64,000 nt of DNA from Tubiluchus corallicola (lineage: Eukaryota; Priapulida; Priapulimorpha; Priapulimorphida; Tubiluchidae): contig JAQGDQ010000142.1 of the NCBI GenBank assembly GCA_030141605.1, positions 124,001 to 188,000 of the forward strand, in the 5' to 3' direction. Positions 58,801-64,000 of this stretch are shown in pieces. Each line of letters starts with the position of its first letter. The first letter of the stretch is position 1. The notes under the pieces are model-generated. The model saw nothing but the letters and a program-made list of their open reading frames with translations. It was not told the DNA's origin and did no database searches. A program made the translations under genes and the position numbers.

Positions 58801-61791
58801 AAAAAATCAGCAACTCATAGACGTAAGTGTTGTGCATTTCTTCCTATAAACGAAACTAGGCTATATATTTCCACTAATTCACTTGCAATTTCAATTGACA
58901 ATAAGGAAATCTAGAACAAGGCCAATATTTCTCCCGCTAACAAATGAAAAATTGAGCATTTTTCATAACAGTGTTAGATGGAGCTGTAGCTAAATGTCCC
59001 GAACGTACCTGCTGCAGGGGTGTGTGAAATAACTTGCACGCTAATTGGGCAGTCAACGAAAATGATTGACATTATATTAGACGTCAATTGTAAACTGTAG
59101 CCAAAATCTTTCTGTACGTGGTTTTAAGTGAAACGAGTTTTCTACGAAAAATATCTGTGAAAAAATTTCTGTGAAAAAATTTTCTGAAAGCACTTTTTCT
59201 GGGAAACGGACCTTCCCTTGCTTACTGCAAATGTTGGTATCGTTGTTGTAGGCGGGAGGCGTGATTGCATGAATAACTTTTTGCTATCTACTCTATCATT
59301 GTTGTAGGCGGGAGGCGTGATTGCATGAATAACTTTTTGCTATCTACTCTATCATTGTTGTAGGCGTGAGAATGTTTGGGTTTGCGGGTAACTAAGTTAC
59401 GCCTATTCTGTAGTAAAGAGCTTGTTTGTGCACTTGTCAGTTTTGGTGTATATATTTTATAGTAAATATAGCATCTTTTATGGTGGGGGATATACGTTTA
59501 AATCAGAAGTTTAATCGTTTCCGAGCGCATCAGTTCTTTTGGCTCATTATTGTCAATACTTGAGCTTTAACTATTGACTATTAACTATTGAACATTAACT
59601 ATTTAACTATAGTCCATTGGCCATATTAACAATTTTTCTGGAAATGACCTTTTCAAGTCTTTAATTTGATATTTGGCTTTTCGAGTGTTTTTGCAGATCT
59701 TGCAGATTTGCAGATTAGTAAGCTTCTTATCTAAGTTTAAAAATGAGGAAGAGCTGGCTTTGCTATAAAACCTCACTCCATCACCCCAAGGCTGCTGCAT
59801 CAACCACAGTTGACAGTCTAGTAATAAGTCACTGATAGTTGATGCATGTGTTTGTGACAGTCTCATTGACAGATGATGTGAGAAAAATACCTGCAGGAGA
59901 TAAAGAACTGTCACAAAACTTCGTGTATTGTGTCAAAAGTGTTCTCATTCACAGAAAGGAGGACAACGACACTCTGTTTTGTTTTTTCGTGTAAATTTGG
60001 AACTGGACAAATTCACAATACTTTGAGCTGTTATCTCCTGCTGTATTATGCACTTACAAATTTGTAGTTAAAATGGAGGCTTGAGTTGAAATGGTTTTAC
60101 GTACCTGGTTCACAAATTTGACTGTGTTGGATTGTTTATGTGTGATACAATGATGTCGTATAGAAAAGGTACATGTGATATAGGAACTTGCCCTGCGAGC
60201 TTTTCACGGTAAGTAAAAAGTAAGGGTGAACTGTGTATCCCAGATGTCTGCATCAAAAATGTTGCAATATTCTTAATGATCTCTCGAACAAGATTTGTAC
60301 TACCTTTGCGTTTATTTTTTGCCCAAGGTCTTTAAAATAAAAAAAGCAATAAAAGAGCATGTAAACCATTTTTCGTGCAAAAGACCGTGGACCTGGGAAC
60401 CCCTTTATCAAAAACAGTAATTTGATTTAAATTAGCTCCGTCGAAGAACTGGGAACTGTAGCTCAATACCTGGATTGTGAATAAGCGTGGCTTGTATCAA
60501 TTCAACAGACGACTGCTAAAAGTCTCTTGAGTGGAATGGATGCTATCGGATTCAGTACGTTGGAAAACCGCAAATTGAATACTCCTATTAGACTAATGCA
60601 TGATCTTTTTACGTCTGAACTAGTCAGGATTAGTGTACTTATTCGATTTTCTGCCCTTCGAGTGCTGGAGGACGTTAGTTGAAGGTGACTGTCGTTCAAT
60701 CGTCTTTGATTAGCGAAGGCTTTAGCCTGGAGTCTACACACGTATTTTTATCATTGACTTTTTCGCAATTCAATATCTTTCTGGCGTTTTCTAGATAAAA
60801 CTTGTTTGTAGGTAACGCGTTTTGGGTCTTTAGAAATGCGCTTCTTTAGTTCGATGTCGTTTTTGGAAAAAATCCATAGCTTTAAATCAGTGCGTGAGAT
60901 GTATTGATTTGTCGCAGACGGTCGACATAGACTTATGTAGAGGGTCGCAACACACAAGCTGTATTGACTGTTCTATTGTTTCTTCAGTGTGATCGTGCGG
61001 TGTTTACAACCTGTGTTACTAGCGCTGATACTACTTTATAATTGACTGTAAAATGATTTAATTCTGCCCTTTATCACGCAATAAGATGTGCGGATTGAAG
61101 GTGACCGTTTCAGTCGTTCGTCAGATTAACATTGTAGTGCAAATCTGCAGTTGATGACTGAATAACCAGTATGTTATAAATGCCCAGTATGAAAGTTTGT
61201 ATAACATTATCAGCACGGTTTCTACAAGTTTATTAAGGCAATTTCTTTTTGCGAAAGTTTGGTGTAAAACAATAGCTGCTAGATGGCTGGACTGTTTCAA
61301 ATTGTTAAATTGTATGAACGATTTCGATTTAACGTTATGGTGATTAAACTATAATATTCAGTATACCCCAGGGTTATTTATTTGCATTGACTGTGAGCCT
61401 GCATGTAGATGGTAGGTCTTATGACATATCATAATATCACAATGTATAACATGGTACGAATTTCATGATGTAGTGATTTCAAGGACCCACAAAGTACCTT
61501 CTCATTTGAACTCCATTGAACAAACAGAGATTGTTCATCTTCTGTTTTTCCTTTTAGCTTGCCTCTAGCTAATTATTATTATTACCTGCTAATTAGCAGT
61601 TTATTTATTAATTATTTATTTTCGTATTTTAACTTTTTTATTTTTTTCAAACAGCGATGCATTGCAACCATTATTTGAGCGAAGAGGCATTGACGTCAAT
61701 TCGGTGGACATATTTTTGGAGGCGTCCAGTACTCCTTTGCCGCTGCAGTTTGATACATTTCCACTAGGCGGCAATAGTCTACACGTTAGAC
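34768..61791 (+). CDS. PLEKHG5: PLEKHG5-like Rho guanine-nucleotide exchange factor, N-terminal part (six exons, partial at both ends)
   Basis: Exons are 34768-34894, 37846-38026, 51193-51271, 53764-54048, 56215-56315 and 61655-61791. Their lengths (127, 181, 79, 285, 101, 137) sum to 910 nt, or 303 codons plus one base, with no stop at any junction. Seen in the sequence: every border is AG/GT and phases agree at all five joins. Known of the family: PLEKHG5 is a cytoplasmic RhoA activator with DH and PH domains, and its N-terminal region carries, in order, LARNVST, a basic block with KKKARRR, CFTLKF and FERKGIALGKVDIYLD. Here the same order reads VARNVSS, KLKRRKATRRR, VFTLFF and FERRGIDVNSVDIFLE. 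Inference: this is the orthologue, and its N-terminal segment ends in a ubiquitin-like/Ras-binding-like fold. The DH-PH catalytic half lies beyond the window and the initiator exon was not found. Introns of 2.2-13.2 kb make the gene more than 27 kb long. Confidence 0.85.
34918..35333 (+). repeat. 400-bp polypurine tract (GATA/GACA/GATGAG)n
   Basis: The + strand is overwhelmingly A and G with scattered T. It grades from AAGATAAAGATAAA through AGAGACAGAGACAG to GATGAGGATGAAGATGAG. It starts about 20 bp after the exon A donor. On the minus strand it yields a false Ser/Leu/Ile-rich 139-codon frame. Confidence 0.93.
37280..37600 (+). repeat. Imperfect (GAT/GAC)n trinucleotide region
   Basis: GATGATGAAGACGATAG and later TGATGATGATTACGATGATG, with similar units between. 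It creates a false Asp/Ile/Met-rich + frame from 37331. It lies 250 bp before the exon B acceptor. Confidence 0.75.
37846..38026 (+). CDS. PLEKHG5: PLEKHG5-like exon B: ARNVS block
   Basis: The acceptor is CTTGTTGTTGTTGTAG and the donor is CACAG|GTATTT. Two bases complete the Ser codon from exon A, then 59 codons follow and two bases (ag) carry over. The product runs NDAASKETTVARNVSSVSTK, then a Ser/Asp/Glu-rich stretch, then PVIRRHRHQYSMDESILH. VARNVSSVSTKSMP matches LARNVSTRSCP of vertebrate PLEKHG5 (recalled), followed in both by an acidic Ser-rich stretch. This is one of the three anchor similarities identifying the gene. A basic RRHRH patch precedes a Ser that could be a kinase site (inference). 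Confidence 0.82.
38962..39030 (+). repeat. Imperfect (ACTT/GCTT)n tetranucleotide patch
   Basis: TTACTTGCTTACTTACTTGC and neighbours; short, degenerate period-4 repeat. Confidence 0.8.
39570..39602. other. Perfect 9-bp hairpin CTGGGTGGC / GCCACCCAG
   Basis: Arms at 39570-39578 and 39594-39602 with a 15-nt loop (GGTAGAGTGTCCGTG). The segment TGGCGGTAGAGTG also resembles a Gly-type tRNA D arm, so it may be a folded tRNA-derived relic. Confidence 0.5.
43390..43455 (-). repeat. tRNA-derived SINE head (relic)
   Basis: On the minus strand GGGTTCGAATCC is a perfect B box. About 45 nt earlier TGCAGTTCAAAGGACAGCAC fits a degenerate D arm and A box. It lies about 170 bp upstream of the 5S-like copy. 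Confidence 0.5.
43628..44205 (+). mobile_element. 5S-rRNA-derived SINE-like element, copy 1 (compound)
   Basis: 43639-43680 reads TGAAGTTAAGCG, then GGCTTGTCAGTA and ATTGGCG, following the internal promoter of 5S rRNA (GAAGTTAAGC...GGTCAGTACTTGGATGGGTGA). It is preceded by GGTCACGATGTG, which copy 2 shares. A second, worse 5S-like piece (GGTATGGATGGTGTTTGCC) lies at 43901-43919, suggesting a nested or tandem copy. Further on, GCCGGTTCTGGCTGTTTAC (about 43936) and GATTCCGGTCTCG ... TTGAGTACTTGAGCG (44147-44194) match copy 2. 5S-derived SINEs are known (SINE3 class), but I cannot assign a family. Confidence 0.6.
45090..45182 (+). repeat. 36-bp tandem repeat, about 2.4 units
   Basis: TTGAGTAGTTTG starts at 45095 and 45131, and TTGAGTG at 45167. 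Each full unit ends in GATCA preceded by TATTCAA-TGAGTG. Few differences, so fairly recent. Confidence 0.85.
46609..46905 (+). mobile_element. 5S-rRNA-derived SINE-like element, copy 2
   Basis: 46673-46719 reads GCGATCAAAGTTAAGCGAAC then GATCAGTGAGTGGATCGGTG, a clear echo of 5S rRNA (GATCACCGAAGTTAAGC ... GGTCAGTACTTGGATGGGTGA) including the A-box and C-box regions of a type-1 Pol III promoter. Upstream TAGTCACGGTGTG matches copy 1. Downstream GCCGATTTTGACCGTTTAC and GATTCCAGTCTTG ... TTGAGTGCTAGAGCG also match copy 1. Too diverged and too long downstream for a 5S gene; best read as a dispersed SINE. Confidence 0.68.
47582..47690 (+). repeat. (ATCAT/GTCAT)n pentanucleotide array
   Basis: CATATCATATCATATCG then six or so GTCAT units, then degenerate GCATCACGTC and CGTATCGTATCAC. 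The third clear period-5 array in the window. Confidence 0.93.
48058..48160 (+). repeat. Possible SINE 3' end
   Basis: GACGGATAAAGTGCTATATAAATCACG followed by an AT-rich end resembles the GCGCTATATAAAT-type 3' region shared by many tRNA-SINEs. No head is visible upstream. Confidence 0.3.
49194..49362 (+). repeat. Decayed tetranucleotide region (GAAC/GAGT/AAAT)n
   Basis: GAACGAGCGAATAAGGCAAC to AATAAATAAATAAATGAGCG, period 4 throughout with many substitutions. Similar in kind to 31089-31231. Confidence 0.7.
50041..50088. other. Hairpin, 13-bp arms
   Basis: TATCTGTCATTCA (50041-50053) pairs with TGAATGACAGGTA (50076-50088) with one G-U, loop 22 nt. The stem is short for a microRNA precursor; probably a relic inverted repeat. 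Confidence 0.5.
51193..51271 (+). CDS. PLEKHG5: PLEKHG5-like exon C: Lys/Arg-rich block
   Basis: The acceptor is GTTTTTATTGTTCTAG and the donor is CCACTA|GTAAGT, close to the consensus. The first base (t) completes Ser with ag from exon B, then 26 codons end in phase 0. The product is ASDVQHHRATKLKRRKATRR followed by RGSGPL. It parallels the vertebrate stretch with STGLKLSKKKARRR. The cluster could be a nuclear-localisation or phospholipid-binding patch (inference). It is too short to identify alone; phase and order carry the call. The flanking introns are 13.2 kb upstream and 2.5 kb downstream. Confidence 0.8.
51272..53763 (+). other. Intron between exons C and D (2.5 kb)
   Basis: Begins GTAAGT and ends ATTTTTAG. 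Holds the foldback MITE at 52815-53075 and a (TA)n tail to about 53140. A 137-codon antisense frame at 53387-53800 overlaps exon D but has no domain and is treated as chance. Confidence 0.65.
52815..53075. mobile_element. Young foldback MITE with 78-bp near-perfect arms
   Basis: The right arm 52998-53075 is the reverse complement of the left arm 52815-52908 with only two substitutions, once a 16-bp insertion in the left arm (about 52831-52846) is removed. Landmarks are GAAAAATTGTGAGCCG at the outer ends and GCTAATTTTTGAT at the inner ends. The 89-bp spacer is almost pure TA/AT. An alternating TA tract follows on the right (53079-53104). No coding capacity. High arm identity implies recent origin or gene conversion between arms. 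Confidence 0.9.
53764..54048 (+). CDS. PLEKHG5: PLEKHG5-like exon D: Ser/Arg-rich phosphorylation-type linker
   Basis: The acceptor is CTTATTCTATTTTTAG (strong) and the donor is AATAGG|GTGGGT (weaker). The exon is 285 nt, exactly 95 codons, phase 0 at both ends, so it could be skipped without changing frame. Seen: a possible helix (GLLQVSEFIQRHPELD), a Ser/Asp run, KKKRSRSPSSPISPLLLRKQ, then RKFSEPLFSIAQLQRK and SPTRRNR. Proline-directed SP sites and an R-x-x-S-x-P motif (RKFSEP) resemble kinase and 14-3-3 sites (motif-level inference). In the vertebrate protein as I remember it, the basic block is followed almost directly by the FTLKF strand, so this exon looks like a lineage-specific or alternatively used insertion. 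Confidence 0.8.
54628..54670 (+). repeat. (GT)n/(TA)n microsatellite
   Basis: GTGCGAGCGTGCGTGTGTGT followed by GTATGTATATGTATATATA. Confidence 0.85.
54745..54975. mobile_element. Palindrome-rich interspersed repeat, possible MITE
   Basis: The palindrome-like CAACTAAAAGTTG occurs at 54780 and 54854, its near-complement GCAACTAAAAGTTT is on the minus strand at about 54879-54892, and a further AATTTTTAGTTG lies at about 54941. The edges carry ACATGCCATTTTCAGTTG on the left and ACATGCAATTTTTAGTTG on the right. Clustered subterminal palindromes are typical of non-autonomous DNA elements, but no terminal duplication was found. Confidence 0.5.
55905..56040 (+). repeat. (AAC)n / (AATGAC)n simple repeat
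   Basis: CAACAACAACAGAAACAGTA with many AAC units, grading to GACAATGGCAATGACAGC. Produces a false Asn/Thr-rich frame. Confidence 0.9.
56215..56315 (+). CDS. PLEKHG5: PLEKHG5-like exon E: first half of RBD-like domain
   Basis: The acceptor is GCTATGATTGCCATTATAG and the donor is CTTCG|GTATGT. Phase 0 start, 33 codons, two bases carried over. It encodes DCNQEVFTLFFEMARDSDAP then DVEVVAAVRGTNL. The F-T-L-x-F strand followed by an acidic turn and a V-V-A-A-V strand parallels vertebrate [20 protein letters not shown]. This looks like the beta1-beta2 hairpin of a ubiquitin-like/Ras-binding-like domain completed by exon F (inference). The 2.2-kb intron upstream carries an AAC-type simple repeat. 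Confidence 0.85.
56811..56895 (+). repeat. tRNA-derived SINE head
   Basis: CTGGCGCAGTGGTAGTTAAA contains a perfect Pol III A box (TGGCGCAGTGG). About 55 nt downstream GGGCTCAATTCTGG is a good B box. Spacing fits a tRNA D-to-T arm distance. No foldable acceptor stem, so a SINE is likelier than a tRNA gene. Confidence 0.55.
57583..57703. mobile_element. GTAC/CCGTA-rich cluster, possible hAT-type terminal region
   Basis: Short direct and inverted motifs (GGTAC, CCGTACC, AATTCCGTA, TCGTAC) recur densely, as in GCAATTCCGTACCGAAC and GTAATTCCGTATG. Such GTACC-CGG subterminal clusters occur in several hAT groups (family knowledge). I could not find the opposite end. Confidence 0.35.
59242..59370 (+). 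repeat. 56-bp tandem repeat, about 2.3 units
   Basis: TTGTTGTAGGCGGGAGGCGT begins each of two identical units, spaced exactly 56 bp, each ending TTTTTGCTATCTACTCTATC. A third partial unit diverges after TTGTTGTAGGCG. Each unit carries a splice-acceptor-like TTGTTGTAG, which could be confused with a real acceptor. Confidence 0.93.
59567..59611 (+). repeat. Short (TTAACTATTGAC)n repeat
   Basis: TTAACTATTGACTATTAACT and continuing; about 45 bp, degenerate. Confidence 0.75.
61655..61791 (+). CDS. PLEKHG5: PLEKHG5-like exon F: second half of RBD-like domain
   Basis: The acceptor is TTTTTTTCAAACAG (strong) and the donor is TTAGAC|GTAAGT (near-consensus). The first base completes Arg, 45 codons follow, and one base (c) carries over. 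The product contains DALQPLFERRGIDVNSVDIF, then LEASSTPLPLQFDTFPLGGN and SLHVR. It aligns without a gap to vertebrate PLEKHG5 (recalled) LPVFERKGIALGKVDIYLD ... [20 protein letters not shown]. This is the strongest single piece of homology in the window. The next exon must start with two bases of the split codon; I found no convincing candidate before 64000. Confidence 0.9.
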
Positions 61792-64000
61792 GTAAGTAAT
61801 TAAATTGTTCATACGAATTGCAACCATGATGTAATAATTTAATGACGTGCATACAATACACCTATAATTGTACAATAATTATGAGTTCGTCTGTATTACG
61901 AAGATGTGTACTAGAGATTTGCATTAAAAATTACTAGCTGCCTATGACTTTAAATAGTAAAAACTTCTAATTTTTTAATGTGAAACTGTTTGCACTTGAG
62001 TCGAACACTTATTAAACTAATAGGAGCTGGTATGCCGTCAATAGCGTAACACCGTAGTGTCTGGTAAATGAATACTTTTGAGAAGTTTTTTATAGAAATG
62101 AGTTCAGCACCGTGAGTTTCATATTTTCTTATCACTTTTGAAAAATTCAATATTGATACTAGAGCTTTTTAAAGGCAAGCTTGAATAGAATTCGTTCAAT
62201 ATCCGACTTACAATAGCTATTAAACAATAGCCGAAATTTCACTGAATACCCCTGTGCCTTTTATAAACACAGAGATAGTTTGAAGTGTTGCAAACATTGA
62301 AAAGTTAATCCTTTCGCAGAGTTTTCCAACTGTGTGTGTAATCAGTAGTAATAGCTCTTTATAACGTTATGTAAACTTACTCTGTCAGGCAATGTTTGAT
62401 AACTCCATAGGCTATTATAACGGTGTGAAAGTCAGACAGAAAGTACATTGGGATAGATGGCTGAGAAGGATGAAACAATAGAGTGAGAGGGACAGATATA
62501 GTAAGAAATCTAAAACAGTAAGGCGAGAGGAATAACTAAGTGACTGAAGTCACTTAGTTGCAACAGTTAAGCAGTACCAACCCTGGATAGTAAATTGATG
62601 TATATTTGCCAGGAAAATTGTTTTAATACCATCTGTAGGTTATTTTTCTTATTGAGGAAACATACAACATATTCAAAGCGACGTATAATGATTTCGCGGT
62701 TTTTTTGAACAGTATATTAATTAACTGTAGTGGTGCTGAGTTGAGTTGAATGAGGGTTTTCAGGATGGCTCTTTATAATATATATTTCCGGAAATGGAGG
62801 TGTAAGAAATGACCTGGGTTTGTGTAAACATAAGGTGCCATTTACACCAACGCGCTACTATCTCTGTCGCCATTGTCTGTATGTTTGCCTGTGATCACGC
62901 ACGCTAACAACGATGCTCTGTTATATCGCAGGGCCGCCATCATTGTACGAGAAAAAATTGTTTTTGGCAGTTCAGTTTGTGTCATTATTTGATTAAGTCG
63001 AAGGCTTATGGTTTAGCATAGAATTATCGAGCATTTTTATTCTAAAATTCTCAGTTCTGGGCTTCTGAGAGCTTCTGCTATTATTTGAAAGAATAAACTA
63101 ATTATAAGAGTTAGGAAAAGTATGTGAAATGCTGCAAGGTTGTTGTGCGCAGAAAAAGTTATTTTATGAAAGAATATACTAATCGTAAGAGTTAAACTGT
63201 GTGAAGTGCTACAAACGTGTAATTTTTGTGCGCATGTCAATACTGATGTTATTTAGTCAGGAATCGTCATTTTCGAAAGGTAAGTCAGGTATTGAATAAA
63301 TTGAACTTTTTTAAAACTATTTTATTTTATTTTAGTATAATGCAGTTGCGCTCTTCGTGGCAATGATGAATCTTCAAATAGCATTACCAAGCATTATATT
63401 CCCCCTTAGGTAGTATGACCTTTAATTATCACAGTAATCATCATTTGCAAGAAGGCTTTCTTTCCAATCAGTATGGCAGCGATTACAGCTCTGTCCGTGC
63501 TATATGATACACCAGTGGCTATAGTACTAAATGGCTTCTCTCTCTCATTAGTGGTTTCGTGTATATTTGTCAGTGACCTATTCTAATATCTCCGCGAGCG
63601 AGGGAGGAGGGGGATGCATAATAATTACTGATAAGTGGAATCATTATTGCTATTGCGGTGTGTTGTTTGGCTTGCGATTGAATGATTGTAAAACTATAAT
63701 ATTTATAAGGCGTATAGTTTTATGACTGTATATTGACCATACGCCTGAAGACCAATAAAAACCCACCAAGTGTTTTCCAAGAATACAGGTAAACCTAGAT
63801 GGGGTAAACAAAGTATAGACGTTAAAAATAAATAAAAAAACCAAGTGCTTAACCTAATTATTTGTAATTTCAACCTTTCATTTGAAAGCCTGAGCTTCAG
63901 AATAAATAGAATAGAAATTTATTTCTCCCTTGGATGCATAAAAAATATGATACCTACATGTTATTTCCATTATGGTCCAGGTGTTAGTAAAAGTGAAATC
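61792..64000 (+). other. Start of the intron after exon F
   Basis: Begins GTAAGT. Contains the perfect palindrome at 62534-62559. No next exon accepted; 62932 onward was considered and rejected. The DH-PH exons are expected further downstream. Confidence 0.6.
62534..62559. other. Perfect 12-bp inverted repeat AACTAAGTGACT / AGTCACTTAGTT
   Basis: Arms are separated by two bases (GA). Could form a small cruciform. The central GTGACTGAAGTCAC resembles paired AP-1-like half-sites, but this is a motif-level remark only. Confidence 0.7.

Larger units (their letters stand above)
56316..61654 (+). other. Intron between exons E and F (5.3 kb)
   Basis: Begins GTATGT and ends TTTCAAACAG. Holds the + strand tRNA-like head (56811-56895), a GTAC-rich cluster (57583-57703), the 56-bp repeat (59242-59370) and a TTAACTATTGAC patch (59567-59611). 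A 149-codon minus frame at 57959-58408 is unrecognised. The rest shows no feature. Confidence 0.65.

Noticed and set aside
62932-62985. Candidate exon after exon F (R-PPSLYEKKLFLAVQF), phase-compatible with the split Arg codon
   Set aside because: Acceptor is only moderate, the donor (GTGTCA) is poor, and the product does not resemble the region following the RBD-like block in PLEKHG5.

Overview
The window is AT-rich eukaryotic (metazoan) nuclear DNA dominated by intron or intergenic sequence. I see no bacterial-style gene density, operons, ribosome-binding sites or CRISPR. Nearly all long open frames are simple repeats or chance frames. The repeat flora (5S- and tRNA-derived SINE-like sequences, hAT and foldback MITE elements, pentanucleotide arrays, an excess of the palindrome TAGGCCTA) and multi-kilobase introns suggest a marine invertebrate, perhaps a mollusc, other lophotrochozoan, echinoderm or hemichordate. 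The sequence alone does not fix the phylum.

The one gene I can support lies on the + strand from 34768 to at least 61791. Six exons (34768-34894, 37846-38026, 51193-51271, 53764-54048, 56215-56315, 61655-61791) each have GT/AG borders. Their reading phases join without a break into 303 residues plus one base. The joined product resembles the N-terminal part of PLEKHG5 (Syx/Tech/GEF720, a RhoA guanine-nucleotide exchange factor): an ARNVS block, a Lys/Arg-rich block, an F-T-L-x-F strand and a FERRGIDVNSVDIFLE block in the same order as in the vertebrate protein. The catalytic DH and PH domains must lie beyond 64000. The true N-terminus, which carries a small Cys/His cluster in vertebrates, was not found and is probably upstream or in the first 34 kb.

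Layout: 1-34767 is 5' flank or first intron. It holds (GA)n, a 42-bp minisatellite, a hAT relic with 8-bp target-site duplication (6583-7507), a (CACTA)n field (14090-15027), a compound ATT/ACT array (18182-18440), a foldback MITE (27715-28019), and a G-quadruplex motif next to a 353-bp tandem duplication (33281-33994). 34895-61654 holds the exons and introns, with two 5S-rRNA-derived SINE-like copies (43628-44205 and 46609-46905), a very young foldback MITE (52815-53075) and smaller repeats. 61792-64000 is intron with nothing convincing. A weak set of phase-compatible short exons on the minus strand near 26-27 kb is flagged as a speculative second gene. All calls were made by eye, and comparisons with named proteins and RNAs are from memory, without alignment scores.
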